Shown here in pieces: positions 35,345-44,087 of a stretch of DNA of 64,000 nucleotides (positions are counted from its first letter, which is position 1; each line of letters begins with the position of its first letter). The notes under the pieces were generated by a model. The model ran no database searches. It saw nothing but the letters and a program-made list of their open reading frames with translations, and was not told the DNA's origin. Origin of the DNA: Stenotrophomonas maltophilia (GTDB lineage: Bacteria; Pseudomonadota; Gammaproteobacteria; Xanthomonadales; Xanthomonadaceae). The translations under genes and the position numbers were made by a program. The stretch lies in NCBI RefSeq assembly GCF_002799245.1, contig NZ_NEQV01000002.1, positions 930,001 to 994,000 of the forward strand. The letters run 5' to 3'.

Positions 35345-37255
35345 TCAGCCGGCTGCACTCAGCGGCGGGGTACCTGTGGCCAGCTGCGGCCAGCGCTTGA
35401 GCACCGCGGCGCGGATGCCGGCCGCATCGATGCCGGCTTCGGCCAGCAGGTCCTCGCGGCTGGCGTGGTGCTGGTAGCTGTCGGGCAGGCCCAGGTGCAG
35501 GATCGGACGCAGCACGCCTTCGGCATTGAGCAGTTCACCGACGCCGGAACCGGCGCCGCCGGCCACCACGTTGTCTTCGATCGTGACCAGACCCTCGTGC
35601 TGGGCGGCGATGGCCAGCACCAGCTCGCGATCCAGCGGCTTGATGAAGCGCATGTTGACCACGCTCAGGCCCAGTTCGCGGCCGACCTGCTCCGCGGCGG
35701 CCACGGTGCTGCCGAAGGCGAGCAGGGCGATTCGGCTGCCCTGCAGGCGCAGCTCGCCCTTGCCGATCGGCAGGGTCGACAGGTCGGTGCCGGCCGCAAC
35801 GCCGGTGCCGGTGCCACGCGGGTAGCGTACGGCGGCCGGGCCCGGGTGCTGCAGGCCGGTGCTGAGCATCTGCCGGCACTCGGCTTCATTGGACGGCGCC
35901 ATCACCACCAGGTTCGGCACGCAGCGCAGGAAGCTCAGGTCGAGGTTGCCGGCGTGGGTCGCGCCGTCCGGGCCGACCACGCCAGCGCGGTCGATCGCAA
36001 ACAGCACGTCCAGATCCTGGATCGCCACGTCGTGCACCAGCTGGTCGTACGCGCGCTGCAGGAAGGTCGAGTAGATCGCCACCACCGGCTTGCCGCCCTG
36101 GGTGGCCATGCCGGCGGCGAGGGTGACCGCGTGCTGTTCGGCGATCGCCACGTCGAAATAGCGCTGCGGGTATTCCCTGCTGAAGCGCACCAGGCCGGAG
36201 CCTTCGCGCATTGCCGGGGTGATGCCGTACAGGCGTGGCTCGGCGGCGGCGGCATCGCACAGCCAGTCGCTGAAGACATCGGTGTAGGTCGGCTTCTTGG
36301 CACCGGCCTTGGCCACCAGGCCCTTGTCCGGATCGAACGGGCCCACGGCGTGGTAACCGATCTGATCGCCTTCGGCCGGCTCGTAGCCCTTGCCCTTGGT
36401 GGTCATCACATGCAGCAGCTTCGGGCCCTTGGAGGCGCGCAGCGTCTTCAGCGTGGACAGCAGGGCAGGCATGTCGTGGCCGTCGATCGGGCCGGTGTAG
36501 TGGAAGCCCATTTCCTCGAACATCGTGGAGGGCACGAACATGCCCTTCCAGTGTTCTTCCCAGCGCTTGACGAAGCGCGCCGGGTTGTTCTTCTTGTCAC
36601 CGAGGATCTTCTTGCCGCCTTCGCGCAGTGCGTTGAGCGTGCGGCTGCCGGTGGCGCGGCCCAGCATCTTGGTCAGTCCGCCCACTGCCTCGGAGATCGA
36701 CATGTTGTTGTCGTTGAGGATCACCAGCAGGTTCGGCTCCGGCTCCATGCCGCCGGCGTGCATCAGCGCTTCAAACGCCATGCCGGCGGTCATCGCGCCG
36801 TCACCGATCACCGCCACGACCTTGCGGTCGTCGCCTTCGGACTGGCGGGCGATGGCCATGCCGAGCGCCGCCGAGATCGAAGTCGAGGAGTGGCCGACGC
36901 CAAAGGTGTCGTATTCGCTCTCTTCGCGCTTCGGGAATGGCGCGACGCCGTCCTTCTGCTTGACGGTGTGGATCTCGTCGCGGCGGCCGGTCAGGATCTT
37001 GTGCGGATAGGTCTGGTGGCCGACGTCCCAGACCAGCTGATCGTGCGGGGTCTGGTACAGGTAGTGCAGGGCCACGGTGAGCTCGATCACGCCCAGGCCG
37101 GCGGCGAAGTGGCCACCGCTCTTGCCCACCGATTCGATGAGGTAGGCGCGCAGTTCGTCGGCGATCGCCCTCATTTCGGATTCGTCGAACGTGCGCAGGT
37201 CATCCGGTGTCTGGATGCGCGCGAGGCGGGGATAGCGGGCAGAGTCGATCATCAT
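35345..37255 (-). CDS. dxs: 1-deoxy-D-xylulose-5-phosphate synthase
   Basis: DXS condenses pyruvate and glyceraldehyde 3-phosphate, the first step of the MEP isoprenoid pathway, and also feeds thiamin and pyridoxal synthesis. It has 636 residues. The thiamin diphosphate motif runs from GDGAMTAG (near residue 150) to NDNNMSIS; the pyrimidine-binding domain contains [16 protein letters not shown] with the conserved Glu; a transketolase C domain ends the protein. Two ATGs (37255, 37252) are possible. It is monocistronic here, with an HNH gene upstream on the same strand. Confidence 0.97.
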   Translation of the reverse strand: MMIDSARYPRLARIQTPDDLRTFDESEMRAIADELRAYLIESVGKSGGHFAAGLGVIELTVALHYLYQTPHDQLVWDVGHQTYPHKILTGRRDEIHTVKQKDGVAPFPKREESEYDTFGVGHSSTSISAALGMAIARQSEGDDRKVVAVIGDGAMTAGMAFEALMHAGGMEPEPNLLVILNDNNMSISEAVGGLTKMLGRATGSRTLNALREGGKKILGDKKNNPARFVKRWEEHWKGMFVPSTMFEEMGFHYTGPIDGHDMPALLSTLKTLRASKGPKLLHVMTTKGKGYEPAEGDQIGYHAVGPFDPDKGLVAKAGAKKPTYTDVFSDWLCDAAAAEPRLYGITPAMREGSGLVRFSREYPQRYFDVAIAEQHAVTLAAGMATQGGKPVVAIYSTFLQRAYDQLVHDVAIQDLDVLFAIDRAGVVGPDGATHAGNLDLSFLRCVPNLVVMAPSNEAECRQMLSTGLQHPGPAAVRYPRGTGTGVAAGTDLSTLPIGKGELRLQGSRIALLAFGSTVAAAEQVGRELGLSVVNMRFIKPLDRELVLAIAAQHEGLVTIEDNVVAGGAGSGVGELLNAEGVLRPILHLGLPDSYQHHASREDLLAEAGIDAAGIRAAVLKRWPQLATGTPPLSAAG

Positions 37256-37357
37256 GTTCGCACTTTTTCTGAACGCCCATTTTCGCCCTCAAACGGGGGT
37301 GGGGCAAGCAAACGCCGCCGTCCGTGACAGGACGGTGAGGGTTGCATTTTCGGGCGT

Positions 37358-38023
37358 TCAGGTGCTCAGTTTCGACCGCTTGGGCAATTGCGCCTTCAGG
37401 AAGGCCATCTGGTCGGCCAGGATGTTGCGGTTGGACAGGATCAGGTGCTCGATCCAGCTGGGCCGGTAGGGTACCGCCAGCAGCGGCATGCCGGCCTGCT
37501 GCGGGGTGCGGTCGCTCTTGCGCGAATTGCAGTGGAAGCAGGCGGTGACCACGTTTTCCCAGCAGTCCAGGCCGCCCTTGGACAGCGGCATGACATGGTC
37601 GCGGGTGAGCGTGGGGCGGTTGAACTGCTGGCCGCAGTACATGCACAGATGGGCGTCGCGGGCGAACAGGGCCTGGTTGGTCAGGTTCGGTGTCGGGTCG
37701 ATCGCGCGGGAGCGGGCATGGCCGCGGGCGGCGATGATCGGGTGCAGGTCCATGCCACTCTGCAGGCCGCTGAAGCGGTTGGTGCCGCCGTGGATGTGCA
37801 GGCAGGGATCGCCGAGCGTCCAGGCCACCGCTTCACGGGCGTAGAGGCAGGCCGCATCCTGCCAGGTGATCCAGTCCAGTACGCGTCCGTGGGCATCAAG
37901 CGAGAGCAGCCGGACCGAACCGGGGCGATGCAGCGTCGTGGCGTTGGGCGATGCTTCGGCGCCCGGAGCAGAAAACGGAGCTCCGGCTTCGATCAGACCC
38001 AAGCGTGTAGTGTCTGTCTCCAT
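37358..38023 (-). CDS. HNH endonuclease family protein
   Basis: A 221-residue protein. The N-terminal half resembles a small domain that often precedes HNH in Xanthomonads (RLLSLDAHGRVLDWITWQDA). The C-terminal half has a complete zinc-supported HNH: C-x-Y-C (LCMYCGQQF), DHVMPLSKGG with the catalytic His, the Asn in WENVV, and the second C-x-x-C (CFHCNSRKSD). Such stand-alone HNH proteins may nick or cleave DNA, but their substrate is unknown. No adjacent phage or toxin genes were seen. Confidence 0.88.
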   Translation of the reverse strand: METDTTRLGLIEAGAPFSAPGAEASPNATTLHRPGSVRLLSLDAHGRVLDWITWQDAACLYAREAVAWTLGDPCLHIHGGTNRFSGLQSGMDLHPIIAARGHARSRAIDPTPNLTNQALFARDAHLCMYCGQQFNRPTLTRDHVMPLSKGGLDCWENVVTACFHCNSRKSDRTPQQAGMPLLAVPYRPSWIEHLILSNRNILADQMAFLKAQLPKRSKLST

Positions 38024-38053
38024 CGGGAGAACAGCTTATACCTGAATGTTGAC

Positions 38054-38113
38054 GATTTGTGTATCGCCCGTCGGCGATACGCAAATCGGTGCGCCCCCTT
38101 TAACAAAAGGGGG
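38054..38113. repeat. Two stable hairpins upstream of the HNH gene
   Basis: A 15-bp stem (38054-38068 with 38073-38087, one T-G wobble) encloses GTATCGCC-CGTC-GGCGATAC. A second stem, CCCCCTTT-AACA-AAAGGGGG, lies at 38094-38113. Both sit in the 188-bp gap between the acyl-CoA dehydrogenase stop and the HNH start and probably terminate transcription. Confidence 0.75.
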
Positions 38114-38134
38114 CTCTTCTCCAGACGGAGGGCT

Positions 38135-38173
38135 GGGGTCGGATCCCTTTCCGCAGGAAAGGGCTCTGACCCC
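38135..38173. repeat. GGGGTCAGATCC palindrome, copy 2 (diverged)
   Basis: Arms of 18 bp with two mismatches around a GCA loop: GGGGTCGGATCCCTTTCC and GGAAAGGGCTCTGACCCC. It is followed three bases later by ATCCACGC-ATG-GCGTGGAT (38176-38194), the same partner hairpin seen near the copy at 58133. Confidence 0.85.
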
Positions 38174-38211
38174 TCATCCACGCATGGCGTGGATCTACTG
38201 GCGGGATGGGC

Positions 38212-40002
38212 TCAGGCGCCGAAGCGCTCGTCGTCCATCGCCATCAGCGGGGCGGCGCCGGCCTGGATCGCGGCGGCGTGGCTGAGCGTGCGCGGCAGCA
38301 CGCGGGCGAAATAGAAGCGCGCAGTCTCGCGCTTGCCCTGGGCGAAGGCGGCGCCATGTGCGCTGGCTTCGGCGGCGGCCACGCTGCGGGCCCACCAGTA
38401 GGCCAGCACCACGTAACCCGAATAGAACAGGTAGTCGTAGCTGGCTGCGCCCAGTTCGTCCGGGTTGCCAGCCGCGCGCTGCAGCACGTCCATGGTCAGC
38501 TTGCCCCATTCGGCGGCCTTGGCGCGCAGCGGGCCGATGAACTCGGCCAGTGCTTCATTGCCCTCGTTGGCCTTGGCGAAGGCTTCGATCTCGGCCAGCA
38601 TCAACTTCAGGCCGGCGCCCTGGCTGGACGCGGTCTTGCGGCCGATCAGGTCCAGCGCCTGGATGCCGGTGGTGCCTTCATAGAGCGTGGTGATGCGCGC
38701 ATCACGGGCCAGCTGCTCCATGCCGTGTTCGCGGATGTAGCCGTGGCCACCGAAGCACTGCAGGGCGTTGTAGGTGTTCTCGATGCCCCATTCGGTCTGG
38801 CAGGCCTTGGAGATCGGGGTTAGGAAGCTCACCAGGGTGTCGGCGCGCTCGCGCTCGGCGGCATCCTCGGCGTGGTGGGCGACGTCGATCAGGGTGGCCG
38901 CGTGCAGGGCCAGCAGGCGGCTGCCCTCGACCAGCGACTTCACCGTCAGCAGCATGCGGCGCACATCCGGGTGGACCAGGATCGGGTCGGCCGGCTTGTC
39001 GGGGAACTTGGCACCGCTCAGGGCGCGCGACTGCAGGCGCTCACGGCTGTACTTCAGCGCGTTCTGGTAGGCGCGCTCGGACAGGCCGATGCCCTGCAGG
39101 CCGACGCCGAGGCGGGCGGTGTTCATCATGGTGAACATCGCCTGCAGGCCCTTGTGCGGCTGGCCGACCAGGTAGCCCTGCGCACCATCGAAGTTCATCA
39201 CGCAGGTGACCGAACCCTTGATGCCCATCTTGTGCTCGATCGAGCCGCAGCGCAGTGCGTTGCGCTCGCCGACGTTGCCGTCGCGGTCGACCTTGAACTT
39301 CGGGGTGACGAACAGCGAGATGCCCTTGGCGCCCGGAGGGGCGTCGGGCAGCTTGGCCAGTACCAGGTGCACGATGTTGCCGGTCAGGTCGTGCTCGCCG
39401 GCGGTGATGAAGATCTTGGTGCCGGTGATCGAATAGCTGCCATCGGCGTTCGGTTCGGCCTTGGTCTTGAGCAGTCCCAGGTCGGTGCCGCAGTGCGGCT
39501 CGGTCAGGCACATGGTGCCGGTCCAGCGGCCCTCGATCAGCGGCTTGAGGAAGGCCTCGTGCTGCCAGGCCTCGCCGTGCTGCTTCAGCGCTTCGATGGC
39601 ACCGTGCGAGAGCAGCGGGAAGTTGCCCCAGGCCAGGTTGGCGGCGTTGATCATTTCGTTCAGCGGCACCCCCAGGGTGTGCGGCAGGCCCTGGCCGCCC
39701 AGCTCCGGCGAGGCGGTCAGGCCGGTCCAGCCGCCATCGACGAACTGGTCGTAGGCCTGCTTGAAGCCGGGCGGGGTGGTCACTTCACCGGTGGCCTGGT
39801 CGAGCACGCAGCCGATCTCGTCGCCGACGCTGTTGAGCGGGGCCAGCACGGTGGCGCTGAAGCGGCCGGCTTCTTCCAGCACGGCATCGACCACGTCGGC
39901 GGTGGCGTCGGTGAAGCCCAGGCGGGCGAACAGGGGTTCGACCTTGAGCACGTCGTGCAGGGCGAAACGGAGGTCGGAAAGCGGGGCGGTGTAGCTGCTC
40001 AT
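38212..40002 (-). CDS. Acyl-CoA dehydrogenase with C-terminal extension
   Basis: A 596-residue FAD-dependent enzyme of the large bacterial acyl-CoA dehydrogenase type, probably catalysing the first step of fatty-acid or related acyl-CoA beta-oxidation. In order: an extra N-terminal segment, the ACAD N and middle domains (about 40-285, with MCLTEPHCGTDLGLLKTKAE), the ACAD C-domain (about 290-460, with GGHGYIREHGMEQLARDARI), and a C-terminal domain common to this subfamily. The catalytic Glu is in the YEGTTGIQALDL segment. Chain-length preference is not predicted. Confidence 0.93.
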   Translation of the reverse strand: MSSYTAPLSDLRFALHDVLKVEPLFARLGFTDATADVVDAVLEEAGRFSATVLAPLNSVGDEIGCVLDQATGEVTTPPGFKQAYDQFVDGGWTGLTASPELGGQGLPHTLGVPLNEMINAANLAWGNFPLLSHGAIEALKQHGEAWQHEAFLKPLIEGRWTGTMCLTEPHCGTDLGLLKTKAEPNADGSYSITGTKIFITAGEHDLTGNIVHLVLAKLPDAPPGAKGISLFVTPKFKVDRDGNVGERNALRCGSIEHKMGIKGSVTCVMNFDGAQGYLVGQPHKGLQAMFTMMNTARLGVGLQGIGLSERAYQNALKYSRERLQSRALSGAKFPDKPADPILVHPDVRRMLLTVKSLVEGSRLLALHAATLIDVAHHAEDAAERERADTLVSFLTPISKACQTEWGIENTYNALQCFGGHGYIREHGMEQLARDARITTLYEGTTGIQALDLIGRKTASSQGAGLKLMLAEIEAFAKANEGNEALAEFIGPLRAKAAEWGKLTMDVLQRAAGNPDELGAASYDYLFYSGYVVLAYWWARSVAAAEASAHGAAFAQGKRETARFYFARVLPRTLSHAAAIQAGAAPLMAMDDERFGA

Positions 40003-40066
40003 CGGTACGTCTCGATTTGATCAGGACAGAGGGGAGTGGCGCCAGGCGCCGCGACGAAAGGCGGGG

Positions 40067-40543
40067 TCAGCGCAGCACGCCCGGCAGGCCGGGGGCCTGG
40101 TTGAGGGTGCTGCGGTTGCTGATGTCGAAACTGCGCTGCTTCTTTTCCTGCGGCGTGGCCGCCACCGTTCCCTTCAGGCCATAGGCCAGGGTGCGGTTGC
40201 CGGCCAGTGCGTCGGCCACCACCAGGCGCGCGGCCGAACTGGGCGCGAGGTCGACATTGATGACGTCGGCGGAGGTGCCGCCAATGGAGATGCCGGGCTT
40301 GACCTGCAGGGTGCCGGCTGCGCTGTCGCCGACGGTCAGCGCCAGCGAGACGTCATCGAAGGTCATCGGCATCGAGCTGAAGTTCTGCAGGCGCAGGGCC
40401 ACGGTCCAGTTGCCGTCGGCACGCACGGTCAGCTGCTGCAGGCTGGCCGCCGGTTCCGAAACACGCTTGACGATGCCGTTGTTGCAGGCAACAAGGGCGA
40501 GGGTGCACAGGACGATCAAGGCGGTACGGAAACGGTGGAGCAT
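40067..40543 (-). CDS. LEA14/WHy-domain lipoprotein
   Basis: A 158-residue lipoprotein: the signal sequence ends in the lipobox LALVAC (Cys 20), followed by one LEA type 2 (WHy) beta-sandwich domain with alternating hydrophobic strands such as WTVALRLQNFSSMPMTFDDVSLAL. Homologs in Xanthomonads are usually annotated as LEA type 2 proteins, with a possible desiccation or stress role; no partner is evident. The ATG at 40543 precedes the signal sequence. It is downstream of the lipocalin gene on the same strand with a 164-bp gap. Confidence 0.85.
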   Translation of the reverse strand: MLHRFRTALIVLCTLALVACNNGIVKRVSEPAASLQQLTVRADGNWTVALRLQNFSSMPMTFDDVSLALTVGDSAAGTLQVKPGISIGGTSADVINVDLAPSSAARLVVADALAGNRTLAYGLKGTVAATPQEKKQRSFDISNRSTLNQAPGLPGVLR

Positions 40544-40707
40544 GGGCGCAAGTCCTCTGGAGGGGGTGCGTTGGCGTAAGCATACTACGGCGTATGGTTT
40601 TGTGGATCGCCTGGGGCGACCCATCGCAGAGGTTAGCGCGTGAAGATGGCGGCCGGGCGTGCGCACTGCTGGATCGGGCGCGCGCGATGCGCCCTGTGCG
40701 GGGCGGT

Positions 40708-41259
40708 TCAGTCGGCCGCGGGGTCGCGCAGCGGGGCCATCAGGCGCAGGGGGCCGAGGTCGTACCCCATCGACTCGGCCTTGGCTTTCAACTGTTCAAA
40801 CCGGTCGCGCTCCATTTCCGGCAGGCGCGAGAGGATCCACAGGTATTTGCGGCCGGGCTCGCCGACCAGGGCCCATTGATAGTCCGGGTCCAGAGCCAGC
40901 ACCCAGTAGTCGGCCCAGACCAGGGGCGCCCAGCTCAGCCAGTCGGGGACGAAGCGCACCTGCAGCTGGCCGGGGTGACCGGCCACCGGGCGTGCCACGC
41001 CTTCGGCCACCACGCGCTCGCCGTCGCCATTGCGGCAGGCATTGGTGACGCTGATGCGGCCGTCGCGGCGCAGGCCGTAGTTGGCGGTGATCTCGCCCAC
41101 GCACTGCTTCTGGAACGAGACGGGAAGATGCGCGATCTCGTGCCATTGGCCGGCGTAGCGATCGATGTCCAGGCGCTCGACCGCGCGCACCGGTTCAGTG
41201 GCGATCACCGGGAAGGCGGCCAGCAGCAGGCAGGCGAGCAGGGCGGGGCGCAGATGCAT
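40708..41259 (-). CDS. Bacterial lipocalin (Blc-like)
   Basis: A 183-residue lipocalin with a signal peptide (hydrophobic 4-19, ending near VIA-T) but no lipobox Cys at the cleavage site. The lipocalin signature begins at RLDIDRYAGQWHEIAHLP, with the conserved G-x-W, and the RFVPDWLSWAPLVWADYWVLALD stretch is typical of Blc. It probably binds lipids or fatty acids in the periplasm. Unlike E. coli Blc, it may be soluble because no lipidation site is visible. Confidence 0.9.
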   Translation of the reverse strand: MHLRPALLACLLLAAFPVIATEPVRAVERLDIDRYAGQWHEIAHLPVSFQKQCVGEITANYGLRRDGRISVTNACRNGDGERVVAEGVARPVAGHPGQLQVRFVPDWLSWAPLVWADYWVLALDPDYQWALVGEPGRKYLWILSRLPEMERDRFEQLKAKAESMGYDLGPLRLMAPLRDPAAD

Positions 41260-41384
41260 CGGCAGGCTCCAGGCAGGAGTCTTGAGCGTAGGTGCCGCCG
41301 CGCATGCCGGTGTAAATGTTTCGTCAACCGGGCCAGGGCGGCCGGCGCTGCATTCGTCGCTTGCACGCAGCGCGAAGCGCGGAC

Positions 41385-41411
41385 AAAAAAAGACCTGCAT
41401 TTCTGCAGGTC
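41385..41411 (-). terminator. Terminator of tRNA-Phe copy 2
   Basis: Read on the minus strand: GACCTGCA-GAAA-TGCAGGTC followed by seven T residues. The same hairpin core occurs at 41534. Confidence 0.92.
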
Positions 41412-41420
41412 CTCAAAACG

Positions 41421-41496
41421 TGGTGGCCGAAGACGGAATCGAACCGCCGACACGGGGATTTTCAATCCCCTGCTCTACCAACTGAGCTACTCGGCC
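41421..41496 (-). tRNA. tRNA-Phe (GAA), copy 2
   Basis: A 76-nt cloverleaf with encoded CCA on the minus strand. The anticodon stem-loop GGGGATTGAAAATCCCC gives anticodon GAA. The acceptor stem has a G7-T66 wobble where the upstream copy has G-C. Confidence 0.97.
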
Positions 41497-41533
41497 AAAT
41501 TGTGTGGCAACCGCAATCAATCGCGATTCCCGG

Positions 41534-41559
41534 AAAAAAAACCTGCATTTCTGCAGGTC
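41534..41559 (-). terminator. Terminator of tRNA-Phe copy 1
   Basis: On the minus strand: ACCTGCA-GAAA-TGCAGGT followed by a run of seven T residues. It lies between the two tRNA genes, so expression of the second depends on read-through or its own promoter. Confidence 0.88.
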
Positions 41560-41568
41560 TTCAAAACG

Positions 41569-41644
41569 TGGTGGCCGAGGACGGAATCGAACCGCCGACA
41601 CGGGGATTTTCAATCCCCTGCTCTACCAACTGAGCTACTCGGCC
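41569..41644 (-). tRNA. tRNA-Phe (GAA), copy 1
   Basis: A 76-nt cloverleaf, GAA anticodon, encoded CCA, nearly identical to the copy at 41421. It is the promoter-proximal member of the pair. Confidence 0.97.
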
Positions 41645-41683
41645 ACATGTTTCGTTGCAGCGAGGTCGCTGCCAAGGACGCGC

Positions 41684-41712
41684 ATATTACGGAGGTCAGC
41701 CGCCTACGGCAA
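41684..41712 (-). promoter_or_regulatory. Promoter of the tRNA-Phe pair
   Basis: On the minus strand TTGCCG (41712-41707), a 17-base spacer and TAATAT (41689-41684) are followed by GCGCGTCC, a GC-rich discriminator as at the fMet promoter. Confidence 0.72.
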
Positions 41713-42013
41713 GCATTTTGGCAAAAAACCTTCACATTGCCGTCTGCGCATGTGCAAGTGCTTGATCCTTCGTCGAGGGGGCAGGGCGGGGACGGCTGAA
41801 TGTCGATTCATGCGGTCGGGATTGCGCCCCGATCACCGCTGATGGCGGAATTCAGCGGGCCACCGTGATCGGCAAAGGCGGCGTAGCAGGGCCTGCACGT
41901 GGACGGCGCCGGTACCGGGCATGGAACGCTGTTTTCGTGGCCGCCACGGGGGGACGCTGCGGCGTAGTGTCGGCATTCCTTTCCTGATGCTGGCAACAGC
42001 AGAGACCGTCGTC
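41713..42013. other. Intergenic region between tRNA-Phe and the CurA-like gene
   Basis: About 300 bases with no supported gene. It holds a small palindrome TGAAT-GTCG-ATTCA at 41797-41810. The frame of the downstream reductase is open for another 31 codons (from 41921), but that part does not resemble the family N-terminus. Confidence 0.55.
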
Positions 42014-43039
42014 ATGTCCGACTCATCGACCACCTCCCGCATCGTGCTGGCGTCGCGTCCGCAGGGCGCACCGAGTGCGGCCAACTTCCGCCTGGAGCAG
42101 GCCGCGCTGCCGGCATTGGCCGATGGCGAGGTGCTGCTGCGCAACCGCTACCTGTCGTTGGATCCGTACATGCGTGGACGCATGGACGAGGGACCGTCGT
42201 ATGCCGCGCCGGTGGCGGTGGGGGCGGTAATGGAAGGCCAGACCGTGGCCGAGGTGCTGCAGTCCAATGCCGAGGGCGTGGCAGTGGGCGAGCTGGTGCT
42301 GGCGCCGGGCGGCTGGCAGACCCACGCGGTGCTGCCGGCCAAGGCGCTGGGGCGCCGCCTGGACCCGGCCGGACTGCCGTTGAGTACCGCGCTGGGCGTG
42401 TATGGCATGCCGGGATTCACCGCCTATTCCAGCCTGCATGAAATCGCCCGTTTGAAGCCGGGCGAGACGCTGGTGGTGGCCGCCGCGACGGGGCCGGTCG
42501 GCGCGACCGTGGCGCAGTTGGCCAAGCTGCAGGGCGCACGGGTGGTGGCCATCGCCGGTGGTGAAGCCAAGCGCGCCTATCTGCAGACGCTGGGGGTGGA
42601 CGTGGCGCTGGATCATCGCGCTGCTGATTTTGCAGAGCAGCTGCGCGCGGCGGTGCCCGCGGGTATCGACGTGTACTTCGAGAACGTCGGGGGCCATGTA
42701 CTGGATGCGGTGCTGCCGTTGCTCAACGACTTCGCCCGCATCCCGGTGTGCGGCACCATCGCCACCTACAACGATCGCGGTGTCGAGCAGCCTGGCCCGG
42801 ACCGCCTGCCGTCACTGTTCAGCCAGATCCTGCGCCAGCGCCTGACCGTGCGTGGTTTCATCGTGCATGACTTCAACCACCTGTGGCCGGAATTCGAGCG
42901 CGAGATGCCGCAGTGGCTGCGCGAGGGCCGCATCCAGTACCGCGAGGATGTGGTGGAAGGGCTGGAGAAGGCACCGGAGGCCTTCTTCGGGCTGCTGAAG
43001 GGGCACAACTTCGGCAAGCTGGTGGTGAAGCTGGACTGA
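42014..43039 (+). CDS. NADP-dependent oxidoreductase, CurA/leukotriene B4 dehydrogenase-like
   Basis: A 341-residue zinc-independent medium-chain reductase that likely reduces the double bond of enones, as in CurA or LTB4 dehydrogenases. The N-terminal GroES-like fold contains RYLSLDPYMRGRM, diagnostic of this group. The Rossmann fold has AATGPVGATVAQLAKLQGARVV and the later YFENVGGHVLDAVL. The ATG at 42014 is chosen by family alignment. It is a single gene. Confidence 0.93.
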   Translation: MSDSSTTSRIVLASRPQGAPSAANFRLEQAALPALADGEVLLRNRYLSLDPYMRGRMDEGPSYAAPVAVGAVMEGQTVAEVLQSNAEGVAVGELVLAPGGWQTHAVLPAKALGRRLDPAGLPLSTALGVYGMPGFTAYSSLHEIARLKPGETLVVAAATGPVGATVAQLAKLQGARVVAIAGGEAKRAYLQTLGVDVALDHRAADFAEQLRAAVPAGIDVYFENVGGHVLDAVLPLLNDFARIPVCGTIATYNDRGVEQPGPDRLPSLFSQILRQRLTVRGFIVHDFNHLWPEFEREMPQWLREGRIQYREDVVEGLEKAPEAFFGLLKGHNFGKLVVKLD

Positions 43040-43112
43040 GTGTCCGCGGATCGGGGCAGGGCGTTACCGGGCGCGAAGCGTGCCGACCGGGGTCGGCCGC
43101 TACCGGCGTGCG

Positions 43113-43955
43113 TCAGCCGTTGGCTGCTTTCTCCCGGCGCAGCAGTTCGCGCTTGCGTGCCACGCCCCAGGCATAACCGGACAGGTCGCCGTCGCGGCGC
43201 ACCACCCGGTGACAGGGCACCGCCACGGCCAGCGGATTGCTTGCACAGGCGCGTGCCACCGCGCGGCTCGATCGCGGCGCGCCGATACGCGCGGCGATAT
43301 CGGCGTACGAGGCCGTCTGCCCGCGCGGAATCTGCTGCAGCGCCTGCCATACCCGTTGCTGGAAGGCGGTGCCGCGGATGTCCAGCGGCAGCGTGGCGTC
43401 GCGCGAGGGATCCTCGACCAGGCCGACCACCTGTGCCACCAGTTGCTCGTAGCCATGGTCGGCGCCGACCAGTTCGGCCTGGCGGAAGCGTTGCTGCAGT
43501 GACTGCAGCAACGCCTCCGGGTCATCGCCGAGCAGGATCGCGACCACGCCGGTGGCACTGCTGGCCACCAGCACGCTGCCCAGCGAGCTCTCGGCAAGCG
43601 CGAAGTGGATGACTTCGCCGCGACCGCCGGCGCGCCATTGCTTCGGCGTCATGCCCAGCAACTTCGGTGCGTTTTCGTAGAAGCGCCCGCTGGAGCCGAA
43701 GCCGGCATCGTGGAAGGCATCGGTGATGCGTTCCTGCTGCTGCAGCCCAGTGCGCAGGCGATCGGCGCGCAACGCGGCGGCGTACTGTTTCGGGGTCAGC
43801 CCGGTGGCCTGCTTGAACAGGCGGTGCAGCCGGGTCGGGCTGCAGCCGGCGATCGCAGCCAGCTGGTGCAGCGAGGGCTCGTCGAGGCTGGCCTGCAGAT
43901 GGCGGCAGACCCGTTCAACACGGGCGTCGAGGGCGGTGGTGGCGGTGCTGTCCAT
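43113..43955 (-). CDS. ada: Ada-like AraC/O6-methylguanine-DNA methyltransferase lacking the N-terminal Ada domain
   Basis: A 280-residue fusion of an AraC-type DNA-binding region (about 10-110, with AAIAGCSPTRLHRLFKQATG and FGSSGRFYENAPKLLGMTPKQW) and a methylguanine methyltransferase (about 115-275). The acceptor cysteine is C248 in AVPCHRVVRRDGDLSGYAWG. E. coli Ada is 354 residues and begins with a zinc domain whose Cys38 takes the methyl from phosphotriesters to switch on transcription. That domain is absent here, and the ATG at 43955 leaves no room for it. The protein can probably repair O6-methylguanine, but its signalling must differ. Confidence 0.9.
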   Translation of the reverse strand: MDSTATTALDARVERVCRHLQASLDEPSLHQLAAIAGCSPTRLHRLFKQATGLTPKQYAAALRADRLRTGLQQQERITDAFHDAGFGSSGRFYENAPKLLGMTPKQWRAGGRGEVIHFALAESSLGSVLVASSATGVVAILLGDDPEALLQSLQQRFRQAELVGADHGYEQLVAQVVGLVEDPSRDATLPLDIRGTAFQQRVWQALQQIPRGQTASYADIAARIGAPRSSRAVARACASNPLAVAVPCHRVVRRDGDLSGYAWGVARKRELLRREKAANG

Positions 43956-43984
43956 GGGCGGATTCTGGCATGTGCCGGTTCTGC

Positions 43985-44030
43985 GGAAACTCCGTTTCCT
44001 GCACCTGGCCGCGAGGCCCGGAAACGGAGT
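43985..44030. promoter_or_regulatory. Inverted repeats in the ada-SDR divergent promoter region
   Basis: GGAAAC-TCC-GTTTCC (43985-43999) is a palindrome, and ACTCCGTTTCC (43989-43999) is also perfectly inverted as GGAAACGGAGT at 44020-44030. The element lies between the divergent ada-like and SDR genes, so it could be a shared operator. Confidence 0.5.
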
Positions 44031-44087
44031 GTTGGCGGGCCGAAGGCGCGGCATCGTGGCGGCCACTTCACAACCGGTACCGCCACC

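Noticed and set aside
37358..38023. HNH endonuclease as part of a phage, toxin or restriction system
   Set aside because: Neighbours are dxs and an acyl-CoA dehydrogenase; no methylase, immunity gene, integrase or phage gene is adjacent.
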